Of a DNA stretch of 34,591 nucleotides, positions 24,592 through 32,291 are shown one piece after another. The DNA comes from Peptoniphilus_A hominis (lineage in GTDB: Bacteria; Bacillota; Clostridia; Tissierellales; Peptoniphilaceae): contig NZ_JBBMFO010000024.1 of the NCBI RefSeq assembly GCF_040096015.1, positions 1 to 34,591 of the forward strand, read 5' to 3'. The notes below the pieces were generated by a model, which saw nothing but the letters and a program-made list of their open reading frames with translations, searched no databases and was not told the DNA's origin. A program made the translations under genes and the position numbers. Within the stretch, counting starts at the first letter, position 1. Every line of letters begins with the position of its first letter.

Positions 24592-26076
24592 TTAGTATAG
24601 TCCTGATGGTTTTTCAGAAGTGTTTATAAAAATATTTTTAACTTGTGAATATGCATCAAGCATCATCTTGTGGTTTTCTCTACCTATACCAGATGTCTTA
24701 TAGCCTCCGAAAGGTGCTCCTGCAGGTAGTTGGTTATAAGTGTTAACCCACATTCTTCCAGTTTCAACGCCTCTTGCAACTCTTATTGCCTTGTTGATGT
24801 CTCTTGTCCAAACAGCGCCTGCTAGACCGTAGTCAGAGTCGTTTGCCATTCTTATAACATCTTCTTCATCTTTGAACTTAATTACAACAGCAACTGGTCC
24901 AAAGATTTCTTCTCTTGCAACTTTCATGTCGTTGTTTGCATTTGTGATTAGAGTTGGCATTGTGAAGTAGCCATTTTCTGTGCCATTCTTTGTAGCTTTT
25001 TCGCCACCTACGGCAATTGTTGCTCCTTCTTTTTTAGCAACTTCTACATAGCCAAGAACTTTTTCAGTTTGTGATCTATTTACTTGGGCACCAACTTGAG
25101 TGTCTTCTTCCCAAGGAAGTCCAACTTTAATGCCTGCAAATTTTTTAATTGCCTTTTCTATAAATTCATCGTAAATGTCTTCTTGAACGAAAACTCTTGA
25201 GCCTGCACAGCATACTTGACCTTGGTTAAACAAAATCCCCATAGCAAGTCCATCTAGGGCTAGTTCCATGTCGCAGTCGTCAAAGAAAATATTTGCTGAC
25301 TTTCCGCCAAGTTCTAGTGTAGCAGGGATTAATTTGTCTGCTGCTGCGCTTGCAATCTTGTAGCCAACTTCTGTTGAACCAGTGAAGGCAAGTTTTGATA
25401 GACCTTCATGGTGTTGTAAATATTCACCAGATTTTGAGCCAGAGCCAGTTACTACATTGATAACTCCCTTTGGCACAACATCTTTAATTAGCTTCATTAG
25501 TTCAAGAAGTGATAGTGAAGTAGTTGAAGATGGTTTAATTACAACAGCATCGCCTGCTGCTAGGGCTGGTGATAATTTCCATGCTGCCATTAAGAATGGG
25601 AAGTTCCATGGAATAATTTGACCAACAACTCCAAGAGGTTCACGAAGTACAATTGATAAAGTGTTTTCGTCAATGGCATTGGCAGTGCCTTCTTCAGCTA
25701 AAATTGCTCCTGCAAAGTATCTAAAGTGTTCAGATGCTAGAGGAATATCAACATTTCTTGTTTCTCTAATTGGCTTGCCATTGTCTAGGGTTTCTACCAT
25801 GGCAAGGTGTTCAGCATTTTCGTCAATTATGTCGGCAATTTTATTTAAAATTTTTGCCCTTTCATATCTATTTGTCTTCTTGTAGTCCTTGAAGCCTTCC
25901 CAAGCGGCTTCAACAGCTCTATCAACATCTTTTTCAGATGCTTGTGTGATCTTTGCTAAAAGTTCTCCATCGGCTGGGCAATAAACATCAAGCATTTCGC
26001 CACTTTCGCCTTCAACAAATTCTCCGCCAATAAATAGGCCGTATTTTTTATCAAGATTAATTTTTGGTTTTGTCAT
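24592..26076 (-). CDS. NAD(P)-dependent aldehyde dehydrogenase
   Basis: Oxidises an aldehyde to the carboxylic acid. The 494 residues match the ALDH superfamily: PWNFPF (156-161), FTGSTEVG (231-238), the general base Glu255 in LELGGKS and the nucleophile Cys289 in FNQGQVCCAGS, then EEIFGPV and PFGGYKTSGIGRE near the end. It resembles the broad-specificity class 1/2 group (betaine-, acetaldehyde- or aminoaldehyde-type); substrate is not predictable. AAGGAGTG precedes the ATG. Single gene, convergent with gltS. Confidence 0.93.
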   Translation of the reverse strand: MTKPKINLDKKYGLFIGGEFVEGESGEMLDVYCPADGELLAKITQASEKDVDRAVEAAWEGFKDYKKTNRYERAKILNKIADIIDENAEHLAMVETLDNGKPIRETRNVDIPLASEHFRYFAGAILAEEGTANAIDENTLSIVLREPLGVVGQIIPWNFPFLMAAWKLSPALAAGDAVVIKPSSTTSLSLLELMKLIKDVVPKGVINVVTGSGSKSGEYLQHHEGLSKLAFTGSTEVGYKIASAAADKLIPATLELGGKSANIFFDDCDMELALDGLAMGILFNQGQVCCAGSRVFVQEDIYDEFIEKAIKKFAGIKVGLPWEEDTQVGAQVNRSQTEKVLGYVEVAKKEGATIAVGGEKATKNGTENGYFTMPTLITNANNDMKVAREEIFGPVAVVIKFKDEEDVIRMANDSDYGLAGAVWTRDINKAIRVARGVETGRMWVNTYNQLPAGAPFGGYKTSGIGRENHKMMLDAYSQVKNIFINTSEKPSGLY

Positions 26077-26403
26077 ATTACACTCCTTATCTCAATTTAA
26101 TACATCATAAAAAGCTTCTATATAAGAAATACCCCCCGTAATTTATTTAAAACCTATATTATTTTTTTAACAAAGTTTTACATGGTGGAAACTTATAAAA
26201 CCAATCCTAAAATTTTCCTCTCACAAAAATTCTTTCTATCTATTAATCTTTCTTCATCTCTTAACATTTTGCAATCCGAAAAAAATTTTTTCTATTTCTT
26301 AATATTTTTTCACTTAAAAAATTATTTCAGCTCTAGAAATTTTATTGCCTCTAAAATTTTACAAAAAAATAAAAGCCCTTTCGAGCTTTTACCTTTAATA
26401 AAT
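26077..26403. other. Gene-free spacer
   Basis: AT-rich region between the ALDH start and the end of the ABC operon. The right end holds the ABC operon terminator (26361-26390), and a G6 run lies upstream of the ALDH gene near 26133-26138. A plus-strand open frame here lacks a ribosome binding site and protein-like composition. Confidence 0.5.
26361..26390 (-). terminator. Terminator of the lysine ABC operon
   Basis: On the minus strand AAAAGCTC-GAAA-GGGCTTTT forms an eight-pair stem with a GAAA tetraloop and is followed by ATTTTTTT. Confidence 0.85.
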
Positions 26404-27132
26404 TTATAAAACCATGGACAAAAATTCCTTTGCCCTCTTTGTCTTTGGATTTGCGAAAAATTCCTTGGAGTCTTCGTCTTCTGCAATAACTCCCTTGTCC
26501 ATGAAGAGAACTCTGTTAGACACATCTCTTGCAAAGCCCATCTCATGAGTTACAACAAGCATGGTAAGTCCCTCTTCTGCCAAGTCACGCATGACATTTA
26601 AAACTTCATTTACCATTTCTGGGTCAAGAGCTGATGTTGGTTCGTCAAAGAGAAGAACTTCTGGATTCATGGCAAGAGATCTTGCTATGGCAACTCTTTG
26701 CTTTTGTCCACCAGATAGGGATGTAGGCTTTGCATCCTTAAAGGGATACATGCCAACCTTTTGCAAAAATTCTTCTGCAAGCTTTACTGCCTCTTCGCGA
26801 GATTTTTTCAAGACCTTAACTTGTCCTATTACACAGTTTTCAAGGACGCTCATGTTGTTAAAGAGGTTAAAGGATTGAAATACCATGCCAACCTTTGTCC
26901 TGTAATTATTTATAGAAACATCATCTAAAATATTTTCTCCATGATATTTTATCTTGCCACCATTGGGCTCTTCCAAGAGATTTATACACCTGAGAAGGGT
27001 TGACTTGCCTGAGCCAGAGGAACCAATTATTGAAACAACTTCGCCCTTTTTGACTTTAAAATTTATGTCCTTTAAAACTTCATTATCTCCAAAGCTTTTT
27101 TCTAAATTTTCTATTTCAAAAATGTATTCCAT
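26404..27132 (-). CDS. Amino-acid ABC transporter ATPase, probably lysine
   Basis: Energises uptake through the permease encoded just upstream. 242 residues with Walker A GSSGSGKST, signature LSGGQKQR, Walker B VLLFDEPTSALDPE and the switch histidine in VVTHEMGFA, the standard polar-amino-acid (GlnQ/HisP) ATPase. The ATG lies one base after the permease stop, whose last codons contain the GAGGTG binding site. Lysine specificity is inferred from the riboswitch that leads the operon. Confidence 0.95.
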   Translation of the reverse strand: MEYIFEIENLEKSFGDNEVLKDINFKVKKGEVVSIIGSSGSGKSTLLRCINLLEEPNGGKIKYHGENILDDVSINNYRTKVGMVFQSFNLFNNMSVLENCVIGQVKVLKKSREEAVKLAEEFLQKVGMYPFKDAKPTSLSGGQKQRVAIARSLAMNPEVLLFDEPTSALDPEMVNEVLNVMRDLAEEGLTMLVVTHEMGFARDVSNRVLFMDKGVIAEDEDSKEFFANPKTKRAKEFLSMVL

Positions 27133-27133
27133 A

Positions 27134-27904
27134 TCACACCTCTTCCTTTACTTCAATAACTTCTGCTGTAGATTGAGAACCGTAAATCTTGTAAGTTCCG
27201 TCGCCATCCATTTTCTTTTCAATAAGCTTCATAGCTTGGCTCACTGTTATAGTAAGCACTAGATAAATTAAGGCTGTGATAAAGAAAACTTCGAAGTATC
27301 TTAGATAAGTTCCTGCTGCTGATTTTGAAATAAAGAATAATTCTGAAACAGAAATTACATTTAAAACAGAAGAATCCTTTATGTTTACAATAAATTCATT
27401 GCCCACAGACGGGATAATATTTCTTACAGCTTGAGGAAGTACAACTTCTGTCATAGTTTGCCAATGAGTCATACCTATGGAAAGTGCTCCTTCAGTTTGA
27501 CCCTTGTCAACAGAAATAATTCCACCCCTTATGATTTCAGCCATGTAGGCACCTGTATTTACAGATACAATAATAAGGGCTGAAGGCATGGCTGCCATAT
27601 TTAAGTTAAAGTATTGTAGAGAGCCATAGTAAAACATCATGGCTTGTACCATCATAGGCGTTCCCCTAATTACTTGAATGTAAACTGTAATTATGGCATT
27701 TACAACTTTTAGAAGTCCCCTCTTAAAGGCTGAAGATTTTTTATTTACTTTTATAGTTCTTATAATTGCAATTAAAAGACCTATTAAGAAACCAATTAAG
27801 GTGCCTATAACGGCAATTATAATGGTATTAAGAGTTCCATCAAGAAAGAGGGAACCATATTCCTTTATTAAAAATCCAATCCATCCAAAAAAACTTTCTG
27901 GCAT
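27134..27904 (-). CDS. Amino-acid ABC transporter permease, probably lysine
   Basis: Membrane channel subunit of the HisMQ/GlnP family. 256 residues with about five helices; TLNTIIIAVIGTLIGFLIG near the N-terminus, VIRGTPMMVQAMM, and the ATPase-docking EAA-like segment GALSIGMTHWQTMTEVVLPQ. Only one permease gene is present, so it should form a homodimer. Middle gene of the operon, 17 bases after the binding-protein gene. Confidence 0.94.
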   Translation of the reverse strand: MPESFFGWIGFLIKEYGSLFLDGTLNTIIIAVIGTLIGFLIGLLIAIIRTIKVNKKSSAFKRGLLKVVNAIITVYIQVIRGTPMMVQAMMFYYGSLQYFNLNMAAMPSALIIVSVNTGAYMAEIIRGGIISVDKGQTEGALSIGMTHWQTMTEVVLPQAVRNIIPSVGNEFIVNIKDSSVLNVISVSELFFISKSAAGTYLRYFEVFFITALIYLVLTITVSQAMKLIEKKMDGDGTYKIYGSQSTAEVIEVKEEV

Positions 27905-27921
27905 CTTTTTTCTCCTATGCT

Positions 27922-28776
27922 TTATTCGCTAAGTGGTTGATTAGCCACAGCTTCTTCCATTATGCTTTGTCTTTCATCTTCAGAAATTTTTGAAAGTGCG
28001 TCGTTAACTTTGTCTAAAAGTTCTTGATTTCCCTTTTTAACTCCAACTGAAATAGAAGTGTCTTCAGTTGAAGCTTCAAAGCCCTTGCCTTCTTCAAATT
28101 CTACAAAAGTTAAATCATTATTTGCAGAAGTAGCAGAAAGTGCGCCTGGTCTTTCAGAAACATATCCGTCAATCTTTCCACTTCTAAGGGCAACTATCAT
28201 AGCTGGGAAAGTTTCAAGAGCTGTTGACTTATTTACACCTTCGATTTGATCAATTACATCATAGTGGAAAGTGTTAAGTTGTCCAGTGATGTTTGCTCCC
28301 TTAAAATCTTGGATTGATTTTGCATTTGCATAAGGAGAATCCTTTTTAACTACAATTACAAGGTCTGATGTGTAATAAGTGTTGGAGAAGTCAATAGTTT
28401 CTTTTCTCTCAGCAGTTGGACTCATACCTGCAATAATAAGATCAATCTTGCCAGAAGTTAGGGCAGGAGTAAGACCATTCCATTCAGTTTTTACAATTTC
28501 AAGTTTCTTGTCCATGGACTCAGCAATTTTCTTTGCGATTTCAACATCGTATCCACCAGCATAGCCGCCAGTTGAAATTGCATAGCCATGTTCCTCACCA
28601 GTTTGTGTCCAGTTAAAAGGTGCATAGTCACATTCCATTCCAACTTTTAAAGTGTCAGAATCTGCTGGTGCCGCAGCTGAACCTCCGTCGCCCTTTGGAT
28701 TACAAGCTGTTAAAAACATTGTGCTTGCTAAAGCACCTACCACTAAAACTTTTGCTACATTCTTTCTTAAATTCAT
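27922..28776 (-). CDS. Amino-acid-binding lipoprotein of the ABC importer, probably lysine
   Basis: Extracellular receptor tethered to the membrane. 284 residues with lipobox LTAC (Cys25), then the periplasmic-binding-protein type 2 fold: LKVGMECDYAPFNWT, GYDVEIAKKIAE, LIIAGMSPTAERKETIDFS, a typical polar-amino-acid signature. First gene of the operon, preceded by a GGAGG site and by a complete lysine riboswitch, which supports lysine as ligand better than the protein sequence alone does. Confidence 0.94.
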   Translation of the reverse strand: MNLRKNVAKVLVVGALASTMFLTACNPKGDGGSAAAPADSDTLKVGMECDYAPFNWTQTGEEHGYAISTGGYAGGYDVEIAKKIAESMDKKLEIVKTEWNGLTPALTSGKIDLIIAGMSPTAERKETIDFSNTYYTSDLVIVVKKDSPYANAKSIQDFKGANITGQLNTFHYDVIDQIEGVNKSTALETFPAMIVALRSGKIDGYVSERPGALSATSANNDLTFVEFEEGKGFEASTEDTSISVGVKKGNQELLDKVNDALSKISEDERQSIMEEAVANQPLSE

Positions 28777-28814
28777 GATATACCTCCGTAAATTCTCGGT
28801 GGCTATAAAAAGTA

Positions 28815-28846
28815 ATAAAAAAAACAGTCTGGAAAACCAAACTGTT
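28815..28846 (-). terminator. Regulated terminator of the lysine riboswitch
   Basis: On the minus strand AACAGTTTGG-TTTT-CCAGACTGTT (one mismatch) is followed by a T8 tract, 39 bases before the binding-protein start. Upstream, GTTAAA pairs with TTTAAC and TGTCT with AGACA; that antiterminator uses the first bases of this stem. Confidence 0.88.
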
Positions 28847-28883
28847 AAAGATGTCTAAATATAAGACAAAGTATTTAACTTTA

Positions 28884-29039
28884 GATAGCTCCCCACATAT
28901 TTGTGACAGTCATGCAAATATTGTTTGCATGCCCAGCATATTAACTTACCATTAATACACTTCGGCGAAATTTCCTTTCATCTTTCTTCACTGCATGGTC
29001 TTGCTCTAAAAGATTACTGATAAAGTCCGCTCCTCTATC
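28884..29039 (-). ncRNA. Lysine riboswitch (L box) aptamer
   Basis: Reading the minus strand, the element opens GATAGAGGAGCGGACTTTA and closes GGGGAGCTATC, forming P1. Conserved internal pieces follow in order: CAGTA, GATGAAAGG, TCGCCGAAGTG, GCTGGGCATGCAAAC with TTTGCATGACTGTCAC. These agree, block by block, with the L box of Bacillus lysC. Downstream antiterminator and terminator hairpins indicate transcriptional shut-off when lysine is abundant. Confidence 0.96.
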
Positions 29040-29075
29040 GTATTTTTCAATACAATGTATTTAATTGTTTCATCA

Positions 29076-29104
29076 ATTATATATAGGAGCCTAATAAAAG
29101 TCAA
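29076..29104 (-). promoter_or_regulatory. Promoter of the lysine riboswitch operon
   Basis: TTGACT (29099-29104), a 17-base spacer, and a perfect TATAAT (29076-29081); transcription would begin about 30 bases before the aptamer. Confidence 0.85.
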
Positions 29105-29195
29105 GGACTTTTTTTCTTTAAATTTTTTTATTTTTCTCCTAAAATTTATTACTTTATTTATATTCTCAAGCTGCAAAAAAATTTTTAGGCTCCTA
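29084..29195. repeat. 11-base inverted repeat flanking about 90 bases
   Basis: TAGGAGCCTAA (29084-29094) and TTAGGCTCCTA (29185-29195) are perfect inverted copies; the left arm sits in the spacer of the lysine-operon promoter. Next to the right arm, TTGACATAGAGCC forms another GGCTC/GAGCC inversion. The pattern resembles ends of a small mobile element or IS relic, but no family is assigned. Confidence 0.45.
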
Positions 29196-29287
29196 ACATT
29201 TTGACATAGAGCCAATTAGAAGAAATGTCCCCTATAAATTATAGGTTACATTCCGCTTAATATATTGTTAAATTTGTCCATGTTTAC

Positions 29288-29317
29288 GGATTCAATTCAT
29301 TGGCGAATCCCTTTTTT
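29288..29317 (+). terminator. Orphan plus-strand terminator
   Basis: GGATTC (29288-29293) pairs with GAATCC (29305-29310), followed by CTTTTTT. No plus-strand gene ends here; the neighbouring genes are all on the minus strand. Confidence 0.45.
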
Positions 29318-29333
29318 ATAATAATTACATAAT

Positions 29334-30188
29334 CTATATACTTAGTTTTAAAAACCTTTCTAACTTTGTTACATATTGCAAAGAGTTTTCTTTATTTTCT
29401 GATGCTATCAACATAGCTATTGTATCAATTAAAGAAATTGTAGCCACTTGACAATTTTTATAAAATACAGATTTTGTGCTGCACAATATTGTATAATCAA
29501 CCATTTCATCAATTCCTATATCTTCAATACTATTAAAAAGTAGTATTTTGCTTGTTTCTAATTTGCTTAACTCTTCAATTAAAGTTATGGATAATTTAGT
29601 ATATCTAGGAAAAAGGAAAAAAATTATTACAGAATTTTCCTCTATATTATTTATGTTTTCTGGAAATAGTAAGCTTCCATCTCCATTTAATATTTCTACT
29701 TTTGGTAAAATCGTTATTAGTCTTGTATACATATAGTGGGCTAGTGCATAAGACTCTCTCAGACCAATGACATATACTTTTTTACATGAAACTATTTCTT
29801 TTACTACATCTTTTGTAACATCAACATCAAGCTTTTCGTAAGTTTCAATAATATTATTTATAGAATTATTCATTGCGTTTATTAGCATATCGTTATCCAT
29901 TTTTTTTTGTTCTTGTTTTATTATTTTCTTTTCAAACTTTATAGGTAAGCTTAATTCGGATAATATAATCTTATTGATATATTCTTGCAAATCCTTATAA
30001 CCTTTGAAATTAATTTTTTGACAAAATCTAACTATTGATGCAGTACTAACACCAATATTTTTAGACAATTCTAATACAGTGCTATAGGCAACAATTTCAG
30101 GATTATTGTTTATATAAAAATAAATATCTTTTTGTTTTTTTGTTAACTTTTCAATAGTCCCTGTACTTACTTTCAAATCTATTTTCAC
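29334..30188 (-). CDS. RpiR/MurR family transcriptional regulator
   Basis: Sugar- or metabolite-responsive regulator. With a GTG start at 30188 the protein has 284 residues, the family norm: an N-terminal helix-turn-helix (STVLELSKNIGVSTASIVRF) and a C-terminal SIS domain beginning near KKVYVIGLRESYALAHYMY. The GTG is chosen because AAGGTGG lies five bases upstream; an ATG at 30233 would overlap the EamA gene by 23 bases and lacks a ribosome binding site. Last gene of the operon, so it probably controls this module. RpiR proteins classically sense sugar phosphates, but relatives also govern amino-acid catabolism. Confidence 0.85.
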   Translation of the reverse strand: MKIDLKVSTGTIEKLTKKQKDIYFYINNNPEIVAYSTVLELSKNIGVSTASIVRFCQKINFKGYKDLQEYINKIILSELSLPIKFEKKIIKQEQKKMDNDMLINAMNNSINNIIETYEKLDVDVTKDVVKEIVSCKKVYVIGLRESYALAHYMYTRLITILPKVEILNGDGSLLFPENINNIEENSVIIFFLFPRYTKLSITLIEELSKLETSKILLFNSIEDIGIDEMVDYTILCSTKSVFYKNCQVATISLIDTIAMLIASENKENSLQYVTKLERFLKLSI

Positions 30189-30210
30189 TTTTTCCACCTT
30201 TGTATTAATT

Positions 30211-31086
30211 CTATGCATTCTCTTTAGAAACATTAAACATTAATACAATTATAGCAGAAATTATTATAAAAATTACTCCTAAAAGCATTTTTAGATTAGT
30301 TTTTTGACCTAAAAAAAATGTCCCAATAAATACACTTATTACTGGTTCCAGTGTACTTAATATTGAGGTGTCTTTTGCACCAATAATCCTTATACTTTTT
30401 TGGTAATAGAGTATTCCAAAGAATAAAATTAAAAGAGAATAAATTATCGAGAATAGAATAAAATTTTTGTCCAAAATAAAGAAAAACTCTCCCTTTACTA
30501 AACATAAAATTAGTGCTGTTAATGAAGTTGAACTTGCTGTAAAGAAAGATAATTTATAAGAACCCATTTTGGTTAATCCACTTAATTCAAAATAAATTGA
30601 ATAAATTGCAAATGTGATAGCCGATAAAATGGCTAATACTACACCATAAATATTCGCCTCTCCTTTTATATCAATTAATAATACTATTCCAATTGAAGCT
30701 GAAGCTAAAGATAGAATTTCATTAAGTTTGACTTTGGTATGTGATATTATAATGTGTGTAATTGCTATAATTACAGGATATAGAAAGTGCAATGTTGTTG
30801 ATACGCCTGAATTAATATAGGTATATGACGCAAATAAAAATATAGGTGTTAATATGAAATTTAATGATAAAAACATTAGTTGCTTAAGTTCTTTTTTTGT
30901 ATACGTTAATTTACCTTTGCTTTCCTTTAATGCAAGCACATATAAAACTAGAGCTGAATAAAAAAATCTATAAAAAACTGCTGATAAACTATTACATCCA
31001 TAATTATACATTACAATTGTCATAAAAGGCATTAATCCAAAAATAGATGCTGATATAATAGCATACATGAAATTTTTTTTCTTCAT
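30211..31086 (-). CDS. EamA/DMT family transporter
   Basis: Probable exporter of a small metabolite or amino acid. The 291 residues hold about ten membrane helices in two EamA repeats; the first begins MKKKNFMYAIISASIFGLMP and the second includes SLLILFFGILYYQKSIRIIG and STLEPVISVFIGTFFLGQ, the latter a family hallmark. AAAGGAG precedes the ATG. Very AT-rich compared with the genes to the left. Third gene of the operon, separated from the preceding enzyme gene by a strong hairpin. Confidence 0.88.
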   Translation of the reverse strand: MKKKNFMYAIISASIFGLMPFMTIVMYNYGCNSLSAVFYRFFYSALVLYVLALKESKGKLTYTKKELKQLMFLSLNFILTPIFLFASYTYINSGVSTTLHFLYPVIIAITHIIISHTKVKLNEILSLASASIGIVLLIDIKGEANIYGVVLAILSAITFAIYSIYFELSGLTKMGSYKLSFFTASSTSLTALILCLVKGEFFFILDKNFILFSIIYSLLILFFGILYYQKSIRIIGAKDTSILSTLEPVISVFIGTFFLGQKTNLKMLLGVIFIIISAIIVLMFNVSKENA

Positions 31087-31129
31087 ACTGTCTCCTTTGT
31101 GAATCTACCATTTTTAATATATTTAGTTA

Positions 31130-31158
31130 CTAAATGGGCGAATAAATCGCCCATTTAG
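31130..31158 (-). other. Intercistronic hairpin between enzyme and EamA genes
   Basis: Twelve perfect base pairs, CTAAATGGGCGA with TCGCCCATTTAG, enclose a five-base loop, ten bases beyond the enzyme's stop codon. No T-run follows on the minus strand, so it looks like an mRNA stabiliser or processing site rather than a terminator. Confidence 0.55.
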
Positions 31159-31168
31159 CTTCTTTTTA

Positions 31169-32290
31169 TTAAACACCTGCTGGTTTATCCCATAAAAGTA
31201 GTTTCTGTCCAATATTTTTCTCTAGTGCACGTTTGTATATTTCAAAAGACCAGCCCAAATCAAATACTGCTTGTCCACCTGAGATAAAGTGCGTAAACCT
31301 TTTTTTATTTCTAGTATATGTTTCTTCTTTTAATGCTATTTCGCCTAAAGTTTTAAATTCATTAAGATCAGGCAATTCTTTCCTATCAACCAATGAGTAT
31401 ATATTACCCCCCATAATTTCCTTATAGGTATTTTCCGCATCGCCTGTTCTTTTTGCATCTTCCATGTATGCCTTATGCATCAAAGGATTATCTAGAACAA
31501 TATCAGAATTTAGCCAATAATCATCAGGCGCTGTCATACCACCAGTCTGTAGTATTAATGCCCCTTCTTTTAAAAACTCAGGATTTATATTTACAGGTCT
31601 AAGTCTAGATGCCGCAACACTGATTATGTCAGATTCTTTTAATGCTTCTTCAGTTGATTTTGCAACAATCCCTTTTACTCCAAATTCTTTTTCCATTTGT
31701 TCAATTAGATGCTTTGATTTGTCTTCGAATAAATCATAAATTACTAGTTCTGTAATAGATTTAGATTCAGTTAATATACTTCTTATACAAGCTCTACTTA
31801 TTGGACCTGCACCAATTGCAGCTAATCTTGTTGAGTCTTTGTTTCCTAGATGTCTAACCCCTACGGCAGGTGATGCTCCTGTTCGCATAGAGCTTATTAA
31901 ATTCGCTGACATTATAGCAAGTGGAGCCCCTGTAATTGCGTCATTTAATACAACCATAAGTATTGATCTAGGTAATCCTTTTTCAATGTTATCAACATTA
32001 GATCCATACCATTTTTCACCACAAATTCCAAATCTTCCACCTAAATAAGCGACCATAGCCATAAATCTTCTATCTGGACCATCTAGTGGCATATTTTTAA
32101 ACTTGCTTTCTTTTGGAAATTGAAGCTTTACTCCATGCGAGTTTCCGTTTACTCCTCCCATAAGGTAATCCCCTTGTCCTATTATCTTATATACTTCGTC
32201 AATAATGTCTATACATGATGAAATATCTTGCACTCCTGCCTTAATCATATCTTCTTCAGATAAGTATAAAAACTCTACTCTAGCTGTCAT
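31169..32290 (-). CDS. Ornithine cyclodeaminase/mu-crystallin family enzyme
   Basis: NAD(P)-dependent family that includes ornithine cyclodeaminase, alanine dehydrogenase and imine reductases. The 373 residues include FGICGEKWYGSN, SSMRTGASPAVGVRHLG and the Rossmann loop AAIGAGPISRACIRSIL. Databases label close relatives tyramine oxidase subunit B, from memory, without clear proof of activity; I do not assign a substrate. AAAGGAGG lies within the last codons of the upstream transporter, whose stop precedes the ATG by one base, so the two are tightly coupled and probably share a substrate. Confidence 0.85.
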   Translation of the reverse strand: MTARVEFLYLSEEDMIKAGVQDISSCIDIIDEVYKIIGQGDYLMGGVNGNSHGVKLQFPKESKFKNMPLDGPDRRFMAMVAYLGGRFGICGEKWYGSNVDNIEKGLPRSILMVVLNDAITGAPLAIMSANLISSMRTGASPAVGVRHLGNKDSTRLAAIGAGPISRACIRSILTESKSITELVIYDLFEDKSKHLIEQMEKEFGVKGIVAKSTEEALKESDIISVAASRLRPVNINPEFLKEGALILQTGGMTAPDDYWLNSDIVLDNPLMHKAYMEDAKRTGDAENTYKEIMGGNIYSLVDRKELPDLNEFKTLGEIALKEETYTRNKKRFTHFISGGQAVFDLGWSFEIYKRALEKNIGQKLLLWDKPAGV

Positions 32291-32291
32291 A

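Noticed and set aside
26182..26409. 75-codon plus-strand frame in the ALDH/ABC spacer
   Set aside because: Phe/Ser/Leu/Lys-rich reading of AT-rich noncoding DNA; it runs across the ABC operon terminator and has no ribosome binding site.
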